46,650 bases of DNA from the NCBI GenBank assembly GCA_945862245.1, contig CAMAXN010000018.1, positions 1 through 46,650 of the forward strand, given 5' to 3'. Positions 23,357 to 32,018 of the stretch are shown here, in pieces; the first letter of the stretch is position 1; every line of letters begins with the position of its first letter. This DNA comes from Prosthecobacter debontii (GTDB lineage: Bacteria; Verrucomicrobiota; Verrucomicrobiia; Verrucomicrobiales; Akkermansiaceae). A program made the position numbers and the translations under genes. Under the pieces are notes generated by a model. The model saw only the letters and a program-made list of their open reading frames with translations, was not told the DNA's origin and did no database searches.

Positions 23357-26356
23357 TTACCTCAGCTCCCCGGCCGTCCAGGGAGTTTTGCGGTTCGCAT
23401 ATTTCTTGCGGTTCTGTTTCACGAAATCCTCCGCTACGGGCGTGGCGTCGTTGCTCCATGTCTGGCGGACGTAGGTAAGGACGTCGGCGATTTCGGCGTC
23501 CTTGAGATCGGTGTGAGGAGGCATAATGTTGTTGTATTTCTGGCCTGAGACCTCGATGGGACCCTGAAGGCCTGCGAGGATAATGCGGACAGGGACGCTG
23601 GGGTCGCCGGTGGCCCAGTCGGCACCATCGAGGGACGGGAAGGCCCCGGGAACGCCTTTGCCGTCCGCGCCGTGGCAGGCGACGCAGGTGCGGTTGTAGA
23701 CGGCGAGGCCACGCTTATGGACGGCGGGTTCTGGGGCGTTCTTGCGGACGATTTCTTGGACGGGGGCTGCAGGCACCTTGCTTTCTGCGTAGTGTTTGGC
23801 CACGGCGGCGAGGGCGTCGCTGATGTCACCGGATGCGTTGTTGATTTCACCGGCGGAGGCGAGCACTCCTTTGGCATGGCGGCGGGCGGCGGCTTGCCAA
23901 GCGGCGGAGAGCGCGGTGTCTTTGAGACTCGTGTCCTGTTTTGTTACGAGCGTGGCGTGGAGCACCTTGCCTATTTCGTCCGAAGGGGCAAGGCGGGCGA
24001 GCATGACGAGCATTTCCCCAAGCTCGCGATCATCCGCGGCCATGATCACGCCATTTTTAACAACGGAGGAGATGAGTGCCTGGTTGGCGGGAGCGACTAG
24101 GATTGCGGCGCGGCGCAGGCCGCGGTTGGTGGAGGCGAGGGCAGCTTTCACGGTTTCCGTATCGATCTCGCCGATTTCTGCCAGCGCGTAGAACGCATGC
24201 ATGGCGGCGCGGTCGGCGGATTTCGATTTCACAGTTGCCCTGAGTTTTACGGCAATACCGGAAGGGCGAGATTCCACGATGAGGCGCTGCGCCTGAAGCC
24301 TCCAGAACTGGTTTGGATGCGAGAGTGCGGCGATCAGGCTCTCGGGCTTCGCGGCATCAAGCCGGGGATAAGGATCGTTCGCGCTGCCCTTAGGATACAC
24401 GCGTAGAACGCGGCCGTGCTTCACATCGCGGACGGGGGATTCATATGCGTTGCCACGTCCATTTTTGGCGTCGTAGCCCGCGGATTTGAGGTTGGGTGTC
24501 GGGTTGTGCTGGATGATTAGGTTATACCAATCCGCGATCCAGACCGCTCCGTCCGGGCCCGTTTCCGCGCAGACTGGACCGGACCATCCGTCGGCACTGG
24601 AATAGAGGTTGTTGGGGATTTGGCGGGAAACATAGCCCGTGCCTTTGCGGGTGATCTCGAACTGCCCAACGAGCTTGCCGGTCGGTTCGCAGACGAAGGC
24701 GATGTTTTTTTCCTCATACTCCGGGAATCGAGCAGCGGTATAGAACGCATGCCCGGCGGCGGAGGTGTAGCGGTCGTGCGAGTCGACCTGGCGGATGTCC
24801 AAGGACGCGGGGAAAAACTTGGGGTTCTGATCATCATTTGGGGTCTTTGGCTGGGGCAGTCCTGCTTGCGCGTAGATGCTGTTGGGGAAGGTGTAGAACC
24901 ATGAAGGGTTGCCGTTGGCGGTGGAGCCGAGGATATCGAAGTCGGAGGTGAAGCCGAGTCCCCAAGTATTATTCGTGGTGTTCTGCAGGAATTCCATTTT
25001 GCTACCGTCCGGTCTGAAGCGGAAAACCGCGCAGCCGAAATTGTGTTTTTCGCCGCCGACTTCACCGTTGAATCCCGAGTAGCCTATGGTGGCGTAGATC
25101 CAGTTGTCGAAGCCGTAGCGAAGATTGGAAACCCCGGCGTGTGTGTCTCCCGTATTGAAGCCGCTAAAGAGTACTTTGCGCATATCCGCCTTGCCGTCGC
25201 CGTTGGTGTCCTTGAGGAAAAGCATTTCAGAGCCGTTCGTGCAAATCAGCCCGCCGTTGGCGAACACGGCGGAGGTGGGAATGGATAGCTTGTCGGCGAA
25301 AAGCGTGAACTTGTCCGCTTTGCCATCTTTATTGGTGTCCTCGCATATATGAATGCGGTCGTGACCGATGTTTTCCGCCTGGAGGTTATTTGGGTAGTCC
25401 ACTGTCTGGATGACATACGCGCGGCCTAGGTGATCCCAAGTGATGTGGATTGGGTTCACGATGTTCGGCTCGCTGGCGAAAAGTGAAATCTCATAACCGG
25501 TCGGCACTTGGGCGAGCTTTAGCGACTCGGTGGGCGAGAGCGGCTTCTGGCCGCTGGTTATCGTCTCTCGCTTGAGGTATCCGGGTAGGATCATTTCCTC
25601 TTGCTCCAACTTCGGCATCTTCATTGCGATCAACTTGGCGCGTACCTTATCGCCTACGCTCCAGAGAATCGCTCGGCGTAGGAGTTCGTGGAAGGCCGGC
25701 TGATCCCAGCAGCGCATGTCGTGGCCGTAGGCGGTGTAAAAAACCCTACCCTTGCCCTGCTCCCGCACCCATGTCCAAGGCTCCTGTTCGCGGAGCTGAA
25801 GGATGGTGCGGTCGTCCCCATGGCGGTCATGCACATACGTTTCATCCCACGTCTCAAACCCGGGGTAACCGCGCATTAGCGGATGCTCTGGCGCGACGTT
25901 GGTAGCGGTGAAGACACCGGCCGTGTGGGACTTGAAACGCCCGCCAACTAGTTTGACAAAGGCTTCCGAGCCGCCGAAGCAAGCGGAAGCGCAATGTATT
26001 GGCAAGAACGCGCCGCCGTCCTCCACATACCCGAGAAGAGCCTTTTCCTGGGCCGTATCCATCGGCTCGTTCTGCTTCCAGTTTCCATAAAGCATCAGGC
26101 CGTTGTACTGGTCGAGTACGTCACGACGTAGGTCGGAGAGATCTTCGGTGTAGGTGATGTGGATGCCGTCAGTGCCGAGGGCTTTTTTGAGTACGCGGTA
26201 GCGCTCGATCGGATCGTGACCCGGATGCGCGGCAGTGGGTGCGCCAAGGAAAAGGATGCGGACAGGCTGCGTGTCTAGGGCGGCTCGTCTGGCGGTTTGA
26301 GAGAGACCAATCATCATGGCCAAGAACAGAAGTGGCAAAATTAGTATTTTTTTCAT
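23357..26356 (-). CDS. ThuA-like domain and PVC-type CxxCH cytochrome c fusion protein
   Basis: This 999-residue exported protein starts with a signal peptide (MKKILILPLLFLAMMIGLSQTA; ATG at 26356). In order it has: a ThuA-like domain (about 20-240, with VRILFLGAPTAAHPGHDP and GGAFLPIHCASACFGG); a beta-propeller of the PVC membrane-bound dehydrogenase type (about 260-670, with ICEDTNKDGKADKFTLFAD and a similar DTNGDGKADMRKVLF repeat); a helical HEAT-like region (about 680-860); and a C-terminal cytochrome c with Cys891-Val-Ala-Cys894-His895 and a likely Met ligand in NNIMPPHTDL. Such proteins are abundant in Planctomycetes and Verrucomicrobia and are thought to act in sugar or polysaccharide oxidation; the substrate here is unknown. 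It is divergent from a PAS-AraC regulator that may control it. Confidence 0.92.
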   Translation of the reverse strand: MKKILILPLLFLAMMIGLSQTARRAALDTQPVRILFLGAPTAAHPGHDPIERYRVLKKALGTDGIHITYTEDLSDLRRDVLDQYNGLMLYGNWKQNEPMDTAQEKALLGYVEDGGAFLPIHCASACFGGSEAFVKLVGGRFKSHTAGVFTATNVAPEHPLMRGYPGFETWDETYVHDRHGDDRTILQLREQEPWTWVREQGKGRVFYTAYGHDMRCWDQPAFHELLRRAILWSVGDKVRAKLIAMKMPKLEQEEMILPGYLKRETITSGQKPLSPTESLKLAQVPTGYEISLFASEPNIVNPIHITWDHLGRAYVIQTVDYPNNLQAENIGHDRIHICEDTNKDGKADKFTLFADKLSIPTSAVFANGGLICTNGSEMLFLKDTNGDGKADMRKVLFSGFNTGDTHAGVSNLRYGFDNWIYATIGYSGFNGEVGGEKHNFGCAVFRFRPDGSKMEFLQNTTNNTWGLGFTSDFDILGSTANGNPSWFYTFPNSIYAQAGLPQPKTPNDDQNPKFFPASLDIRQVDSHDRYTSAAGHAFYTAARFPEYEEKNIAFVCEPTGKLVGQFEITRKGTGYVSRQIPNNLYSSADGWSGPVCAETGPDGAVWIADWYNLIIQHNPTPNLKSAGYDAKNGRGNAYESPVRDVKHGRVLRVYPKGSANDPYPRLDAAKPESLIAALSHPNQFWRLQAQRLIVESRPSGIAVKLRATVKSKSADRAAMHAFYALAEIGEIDTETVKAALASTNRGLRRAAILVAPANQALISSVVKNGVIMAADDRELGEMLVMLARLAPSDEIGKVLHATLVTKQDTSLKDTALSAAWQAAARRHAKGVLASAGEINNASGDISDALAAVAKHYAESKVPAAPVQEIVRKNAPEPAVHKRGLAVYNRTCVACHGADGKGVPGAFPSLDGADWATGDPSVPVRIILAGLQGPIEVSGQKYNNIMPPHTDLKDAEIADVLTYVRQTWSNDATPVAEDFVKQNRKKYANRKTPWTAGELR

Positions 26357-26402
26357 AGTAGAACGAAGTGAACTCAAATAACAAAATTATTCTTTCACTA
26401 AG

Positions 26403-26430
26403 ACTGTAAAATAGTTAACATAATTGTCAA
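26403..26430 (-). promoter_or_regulatory. Candidate promoter of the CxxCH gene
   Basis: Read on the minus strand, TTGACA (26430-26425) is a perfect -35 and TACAGT (26408-26403) is a 4-of-6 -10, 16 bp apart. This leaves a leader of about 40 nt before the ATG at 26356. The site lies in the 120-bp divergent spacer shared with the AraC-type gene. Confidence 0.55.
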
Positions 26431-26476
26431 TTGCCCGCCTTTAGTATTACGGATTTTTTGTGTATGATTGCGACGC

Positions 26477-27238
26477 ATGAAACCCGAAGAGGATAGAAAA
26501 AAGTGGGAGGAGGCGCTGCAGCCCGGCCAGTTTAGGCACTTGTTCGACCACCTAACTGGCACCCTATTTTTTGCCAAGGATCTTTCAGGTCGACTGATCG
26601 CGGCGAATCCCGCCTTCGTAAAACGCTGTGGCTTCACGAAGGAATCCGAGATCATAGGAATCCCGGACACCTCAATTTTCTCGCCGCGAATGGCGGAGAA
26701 ATTCCAGCATGATGACCAACGGGTATTATCCACCGGCAAGCCTCTGCTCGGCATCATTGAGCTTTTTCCCAATGGTGAGGGGAAACCCGAATGGTTCATC
26801 ACGGACAAGCTGCCGCTCTTTTGTAAATCTGGGAAAATCCACGGGCTCTGCGGTACGGTGCGCAGTTACGAGGCGCAGCGCGCGGCGATGCAACCTTACA
26901 TGGAGCTGGCGGAGGTGGCCGATCACCTGAAAAACCACTTTCGCAAAAAACTCGACATGCCCCGGCTCGCGAAAATAGCGAATATGTCGGTGCGGCAGTT
27001 TGAGCGGAAATTCCGTGCTACCTTCCAGATGAACCCGCGGGATTACATGATCCGAATGCGAGTGATCGAGGCCTGTAATCTGCTGGCTCGTACCAACCAG
27101 CCGATTACCACCATCGCACTGGAATCGGGATTCTACGACCATAGCGATTTCGCCCGGCAGTTTCGGCGGCACATGGGACAGACCGCTAGCCAATACCGGC
27201 TTGAACGGCGCCTCTCCATCACGCCGCCGGTGGAATAA
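26477..27238 (+). CDS. PAS domain AraC-family transcriptional regulator
   Basis: The 253-residue protein has an N-terminal PAS-like sensor (about 20-130: LFDHLTGTLFFAKDLSGRLIAANPAFVKRCGF..., with IHGLCGTVR at its end). A C-terminal AraC double helix-turn-helix follows (about 150-248: DMPRLAKIANMSVRQFERKFRATFQMNPRDYMIRMRV and ITTIALESGFYDHSDFARQFRRHMGQTASQYR). The ligand is not evident from sequence. I chose the ATG at 26477 over a TTG at 26468. Its divergent position makes the ThuA/CxxCH gene the obvious target, which is inference. Confidence 0.92.
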   Translation: MKPEEDRKKWEEALQPGQFRHLFDHLTGTLFFAKDLSGRLIAANPAFVKRCGFTKESEIIGIPDTSIFSPRMAEKFQHDDQRVLSTGKPLLGIIELFPNGEGKPEWFITDKLPLFCKSGKIHGLCGTVRSYEAQRAAMQPYMELAEVADHLKNHFRKKLDMPRLAKIANMSVRQFERKFRATFQMNPRDYMIRMRVIEACNLLARTNQPITTIALESGFYDHSDFARQFRRHMGQTASQYRLERRLSITPPVE

Positions 27239-27252
27239 CCGCTAAAATATAA

Positions 27253-27327
27253 TGGTGCGCGATACTGGGTTCGAACCAGTGACCCCCTCCGTGTCAGGGA
27301 GGTGCTCTACCACTGAGCTAACCGCGC
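27253..27327 (-). tRNA. tRNA-Val (anticodon GAC)
   Basis: On the minus strand the acceptor stem GCGCGGT pairs with ATCGCGC. The D arm (GCTC/GAGC), anticodon stem CCTCC/GGAGG with loop CTGACAC, and T arm with TTCGAAC are all intact. The anticodon is GAC (Val, GUC/GUU). CCA is encoded (TGG at 27253-27255 on the plus strand), unlike in the tRNA-Lys at the start of the window. Confidence 0.97.
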
Positions 27328-27479
27328 TTACTTACATTACCGCCGAGCGGCGAAACTAGATGGAAAACCGTCCGCCTTGCAACCCCTTTTTCATTGGATT
27401 TTCCGAAAAAAGCAGGTTCGTCCGACGCTGCGATTGCGCCTTGAGTAAATACCTTTCCCTGCGCAGCCTAGTTCGCGAT

Positions 27480-28193
27480 ATGAAATATTTCTCTATACTG
27501 CTGCTGCTTATCTTTCCCCTCCACGCCGATGTGCCAAAAATCTTTAAAGGGCTTCTGGAGAAGGATGTGCCGATCAAAGCGAGTATCGGTATCGTGGTGC
27601 CTCCGCCCGAGATCACAAAATATATCGCAAAAGTCGAAGTCGCGGCACGGGAAAACAAAGAATGGTTCGCGAAATATACGAAGGCCTCAAAGCCAGGCGC
27701 ACCCCTGCCTTTTCATAAGAATCTAGGACTAACAATGGAGGAATATGAAGATTACCTGGTGCAGTGGGCCAAACGCGATTTTAAGTCCACCGAGGAAGTT
27801 ATTATCGTGTTGCGTGAGAGTTTAGGCAAAACATGGTCGATTACGGCCACCGGTGAAGCGGGTGTCTTATCAATCCTCCGTTACGATTCGGAAAAGGATG
27901 TTTACCGCTCACCAAACGGTGAGATGAAGCGCCTTGAGGACATCAAGGCGGAGGCTACCAGCATTCTCGGCGCATGGTCTGGCTGTGAATGGCGTCTTGA
28001 GGAGGAAACTGGGCTTGGCAAGGTCAAGGAAAACTTCGCAGTTGGTCGCTATGACGACAAGCAATATGGCCTGTTGGTTTACCGTGTGCAGGAAATTTCC
28101 TCAGAGGGCAGCCGCCTTCTCGACAAAAGCCTGGTGGTACGATTCGCGCTCGGGAAGGCGGAGGATGTGCCAAAGCAATCTAACCCGCGCTAA
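27480..28193 (+). CDS. Exported protein of unknown function
   Basis: The 237-residue product begins with a clear signal peptide (MKYFSILLLLIFPLHA). The mature protein has a PPPEITKYIAKVEVAARENKEWF helix, a segment GLTMEEYEDYLVQWAKRDF and a beta-rich second half with paired aromatic residues, but no motif that I can assign. I chose the ATG at 27480; a longer in-frame reading from 27360 runs through DNA next to tRNA-Val and would bury the signal peptide. Its stop is 3 bp before the GTG of the next gene, so the two form an operon. Confidence 0.82.
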   Translation: MKYFSILLLLIFPLHADVPKIFKGLLEKDVPIKASIGIVVPPPEITKYIAKVEVAARENKEWFAKYTKASKPGAPLPFHKNLGLTMEEYEDYLVQWAKRDFKSTEEVIIVLRESLGKTWSITATGEAGVLSILRYDSEKDVYRSPNGEMKRLEDIKAEATSILGAWSGCEWRLEEETGLGKVKENFAVGRYDDKQYGLLVYRVQEISSEGSRLLDKSLVVRFALGKAEDVPKQSNPR

Positions 28194-28196
28194 CCA

Positions 28197-29582
28197 GTGC
28201 CGAAAAAGCGCTCGAGAAAATGTCTCTTCTTGACCATCCTAAGTAGTGTTATCCTTGGGTTTCCACTTGCCTTTGGACTAAGTAACTTGTTTCTCATGAG
28301 CCCTAAGGGGCGGTTTTTTGTGGCAGCGCGAATCCAGCGGGTAGTCCAGCTTGAAACTTCCGTACAGGGCGGCACTTGGTCGCCATGGAACGGCTTGACG
28401 GTTTACGGACTCCTCATCCAACAGCCTGCTCCGCTGCGCAAAACCATTTCCGCACCCATGCTTATGGCAGAATCGATCCGCGTCCATCCGGAGTGGCGTG
28501 CTTTGTTAGATAGGCGGCTAGCGATCCGCGGAATCGAAATCCGGAAACCAGATCTCGCCCTCGCCATTGAGTTGCTTTCGCAAATACCTAACGCCCCCGT
28601 GGAGCCTTCCGTTCTGCCGAAGCAGCCTGATCTTGCCGTCATTGAGCAGCCAACCGGCGAAACGCCAATCGCTCCCAACTTAATTTTCACGCCCCCACAG
28701 ATACACATCCCGCAACCCGAAACAACTACCGCTACAATACCGCAGAAGTCCCCCGACCTTGTCGTGAAGGATTCCACGGTTTGGGTAACCTTGTCCGATG
28801 CCGGTCTGCGCATTGTGAGCACGATGTCGAAAACGCCGCTATTTCGAATTTCAAGCATCAACGGCAGACTACCGGTCAGCGGCGAGAGCACTGTATCAGA
28901 GCTGATTTTTGATGGTATCAGTGTGTGGAAAACCAGCATTCTAAGTCCAATAAAAATACCCGTGAAATGGCAAGCCCCACTACTCAGTTTAGGCGTGATC
29001 GACATCGGTTTCCTAGGAATCGAATGCAAGCTGGAAACGAAGATAGCGCTTACTCGCGGCATTCCATTCCTAATTAGCGGTTTGATTCTCGAGCAGGAAG
29101 GCAGGGAAATCGAGTTGTCGGAAATGCTCCGTGCGAAGCTCGGTTCCATCGCCGCACAAGGTCACTTCCAGGGGGATGCCCTCGCACCCGGAACATGGCA
29201 GGGGCAAGGTGTCATCCAAGCGCTCGCAATCGACACCAAGTTTGTGGACGCCAACTCTTTTTTCCAATACGGACAGAGTCTGGTGATCTTCGAGCAAGGT
29301 GTGCTGAAAAGTCCTGACACAAGGCTCATCGGGGATGATGTCGGTATTCTTGGTAATGGTATGGTGCTGAGCGATGGGAGGTTTGCCGGCCATCTCCGTA
29401 TCGTCGCTACGCCAGAAAACCTCATAGCAATCTCAAGGCGCACCCAAACTGATTCATCGCCACCCCAACTTACTCCCCTTAGCACACCGCAGCGCGCAGC
29501 GCTCGACATGCAGGCGTTTGGTTATCCCGGAAAAGCATATTTCCAAGCCAATCCGGCAGCGAAGCCCGTTTTGATCCGGTGA
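28197..29582 (+). CDS. AsmA-like membrane-anchored protein (tentative)
   Basis: The 461-residue protein has a short basic start, one transmembrane helix (about residues 9-33, LFLTILSSVILGFPLAFGLSNLFL) and a long extracytoplasmic part. It has the pattern of AsmA/YhdP-like proteins: GGTWSPWNGLTVYGLLI after the anchor, then ADSIRVHPEWRALL-like strands and a late segment FFQYGQSLVIFEQGVLKSPDTRLIGDDVGILGNGMVLSDGRFAGHLRIVATP. The GTG start at 28197 follows the upstream stop by 3 bp. The call rests on architecture only. Its TGA abuts the stop codon of the convergent glycosyltransferase gene with no base between. Confidence 0.78.
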   Translation: MPKKRSRKCLFLTILSSVILGFPLAFGLSNLFLMSPKGRFFVAARIQRVVQLETSVQGGTWSPWNGLTVYGLLIQQPAPLRKTISAPMLMAESIRVHPEWRALLDRRLAIRGIEIRKPDLALAIELLSQIPNAPVEPSVLPKQPDLAVIEQPTGETPIAPNLIFTPPQIHIPQPETTTATIPQKSPDLVVKDSTVWVTLSDAGLRIVSTMSKTPLFRISSINGRLPVSGESTVSELIFDGISVWKTSILSPIKIPVKWQAPLLSLGVIDIGFLGIECKLETKIALTRGIPFLISGLILEQEGREIELSEMLRAKLGSIAAQGHFQGDALAPGTWQGQGVIQALAIDTKFVDANSFFQYGQSLVIFEQGVLKSPDTRLIGDDVGILGNGMVLSDGRFAGHLRIVATPENLIAISRRTQTDSSPPQLTPLSTPQRAALDMQAFGYPGKAYFQANPAAKPVLIR

Positions 29583-32018
29583 TCAATCCGGCTGAATTTC
29601 CAGCCTGGGTGGCTTGCTCATCCGGATCGTATCATCGAAGTCCCCGAGATCGAGACTATCGAGGACATTCGTGCTGCGGTTCACAAGGCCGACTTGTCCG
29701 GTGCCGCTCGCGTAGCTGGGTAGTTCGGTATGATAGGGATCCTCACCAATTAGCACCGGAGATTTGGGACGAATGGGTAAGGCATTCAAAGCGGGCAAAC
29801 TTTCCAACGCGTGGTTCGGATACGCATCGCCAGTCAGCGCGCTGGAGTGGTGGGTACAGAATGATAAGTTTTGCGTTCCCTCACGGAAATACTCGGTGAT
29901 CTTGGTACTCTTGGATTTCACAGTGCCTGTAGAAACATCCTCAACCATTTCCTGGCAGAATTGCGTGGCTCGCTGACCAGAAACCGAACAAATCTCCACC
30001 TCCTGTAAGGTTTTGGGTTTTTCGATACTCTTGCCACCGAAGGCAGGCGCCGCCGCATTCATCGCCGCCGCCCATACTGGCATTGCGAGATCACGACTGA
30101 AAGCGCCTGGATAGATCGGCTCACTGTTGCCTTGCAGGAAACCTGTCCAAACACCGCAAGTAATTCGCCCGTTGTAGCCGAGGAACCATGTGTCCGCGAA
30201 ATCATGGGTCGTCCCGCCCTTACCCGCTCCATAAAACGGCTTTTCCAAAAGTCTATCCGCCAGGCCCCGCGCGCTGCCATCAGTCATGCCACCTGCCATC
30301 ATGCTGTGGACTTGCCACGCGACGGCGGAGTCGAGTAACCGCCCCGAAGGGTTGACAGAAGGCTTGCGCAGATAGACCACACTACCCGCCGAGTTCTCAA
30401 TCCTGTCGATGTAGGAAAAATTTGTGGGTCCACGCCGACCACCGAGCGGAAAAGTAGACATCGCTGTAACTGCTTGTTTCAGCGATGCCGGTTCCCAGCC
30501 AACGCTGACCCGAGGCAGCGGCTTTGAGGCTTCCATTGAGAAACCGAACTTACCTGCCGCGTCGATAATTCGTTGGACTCCAACTTCACCACCAAGCCTT
30601 GCTGTCGCCGCGATTTTCGAGTGCGCGAATGCCCTCCTCAGGCTGATCATCCCATCATATTTCGGCGAAGGTACCTCCATACCCCATTCTCCGAGAATGC
30701 CCTCCTGCCCGCCGACCATCACTGCGCGGTTGTCCATCGGCTCGTCCTGCAGCGTGGAAGCAGGCGAGTGTTTGTCGGCGAGAGCGGCAGAATACAGGAA
30801 AGGAAAAAACGCGGTTCCCAATGGGCGTTTCCCCATTTCTATAAAATCATAGGGAGCCTCGGCGTAATTCCTGCCACCCACATGTGCCAGTACCTCGCCG
30901 GTAGAATGGTCCACCATGAAAACGGCACCCTGCAGATAAGCGGGATCGGTATTTTTTTTCATGCGGTCATACTCCGAATACTTCTGGCGGGTGAATCCAG
31001 GATTTTTCTCGGCGGCGGAGAGAGAGACAGCCAATGCCTTTTCCGCCGCGTTCTGCACTTCCGAGTAAATAGTCGTATGAATGGTGTATCCGCCCGCCGC
31101 CAAGGCATCTACACCCAGCGATTTGGTGACTCCGTCAGCGATTCGCTCATAAAGATGAGATGTGCCACGGCGCAACGGCTTAGGGTTTATCACTAAGGGT
31201 TTTAGCTTGGTTTCAACAAGAGTCCTAGTGGAGATCATGCCCTCGTATCGCATCCGCCCTAGAACCATGTCACGCGCCTTGCGACTCCCACTGAGGCTGT
31301 TAAGCGGCGAGTTTTTTGTGGGATTTTTAATCAGACCCACAATGGTGGCGCATTCCTCCAAATTCAAATCTTTCGGCTCTTTCCCGAAATAACCTAGCGA
31401 GGCGGATCGCAGCCCATAGAAACCGCTACCGAAGTAAATCCGGTTCAGATAGAAATCGAGTATCTGCCGTTTTGAATACCGATCCTCAATGCGCATCGCG
31501 AGGAAAGCCTCCACGATTTTGCGTTGGATCCCACTCTCTCCACGGGCCGTGGCATCCTGCTTCAATGGATACGCGTTACGGGCGAGCTGCATAGTGATAG
31601 TGCTTGCTCCTTGCGTGGTTTCACCCGCCTGATAATTTAGCTTAAGGGCACGGATGATTCCGATGTAATCCACCCCCGAGTGGGATTTGAAACGCGAGTC
31701 CTCGCCGGCGCGCAGGGCATCGATGAAAAGCTCAGATACATCCGCGATAGGCATGATGCTGCGGTTCTGGACAAAGATCCGCCCGATCTCTTTGCCGTTG
31801 CGGTCGAGGATCAGGCTCGGCACCTCCAGCTTGTTGATCTGCTCAAGATCATAGGTCAGCGCACGCTCGCGGTATTCGCGTGTATATTGATCCGCGAAAT
31901 GGAAACCGAAACCCCCAGCGATCAGGATGAGCATGAAGCTCACCAACCAAAAGGTTTTGCGCTTGTAGAAACGGCGTTTACCGCTCTTCCTCCGCTTGTT
32001 GTTGCTTTGTCGCGCCAT
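29583..32018 (-). CDS. Class A PBP-like GT51 glycosyltransferase with degenerate transpeptidase domain
   Basis: The 811-residue protein has a basic cytoplasmic start, a TM helix (about 22-42) and an intact GT51 peptidoglycan glycosyltransferase domain: catalytic Glu106 in GEDSRFKSHSGVD, GASTITMQLARN, and RKIVEAFLAMRIEDRYSKRQILDFYLNRIYFG. The penicillin-binding half aligns well but has lost all three active-site motifs. SxxK is T402-A-F-F405 (in GTAFFPF), SxN is S467-K-I469, and KTG is K600-G-G602. It should polymerise glycan but not crosslink it. About 120 residues after the KGG motif include paired Cys (EICSVSGQRATQFCQ). The ATG at 32018 overlaps the ATG of the divergent methyltransferase gene; another ATG at 32030 is possible. 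Confidence 0.9.
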   Translation of the reverse strand: MARQSNNKRRKSGKRRFYKRKTFWLVSFMLILIAGGFGFHFADQYTREYRERALTYDLEQINKLEVPSLILDRNGKEIGRIFVQNRSIMPIADVSELFIDALRAGEDSRFKSHSGVDYIGIIRALKLNYQAGETTQGASTITMQLARNAYPLKQDATARGESGIQRKIVEAFLAMRIEDRYSKRQILDFYLNRIYFGSGFYGLRSASLGYFGKEPKDLNLEECATIVGLIKNPTKNSPLNSLSGSRKARDMVLGRMRYEGMISTRTLVETKLKPLVINPKPLRRGTSHLYERIADGVTKSLGVDALAAGGYTIHTTIYSEVQNAAEKALAVSLSAAEKNPGFTRQKYSEYDRMKKNTDPAYLQGAVFMVDHSTGEVLAHVGGRNYAEAPYDFIEMGKRPLGTAFFPFLYSAALADKHSPASTLQDEPMDNRAVMVGGQEGILGEWGMEVPSPKYDGMISLRRAFAHSKIAATARLGGEVGVQRIIDAAGKFGFSMEASKPLPRVSVGWEPASLKQAVTAMSTFPLGGRRGPTNFSYIDRIENSAGSVVYLRKPSVNPSGRLLDSAVAWQVHSMMAGGMTDGSARGLADRLLEKPFYGAGKGGTTHDFADTWFLGYNGRITCGVWTGFLQGNSEPIYPGAFSRDLAMPVWAAAMNAAAPAFGGKSIEKPKTLQEVEICSVSGQRATQFCQEMVEDVSTGTVKSKSTKITEYFREGTQNLSFCTHHSSALTGDAYPNHALESLPALNALPIRPKSPVLIGEDPYHTELPSYASGTGQVGLVNRSTNVLDSLDLGDFDDTIRMSKPPRLEIQPD

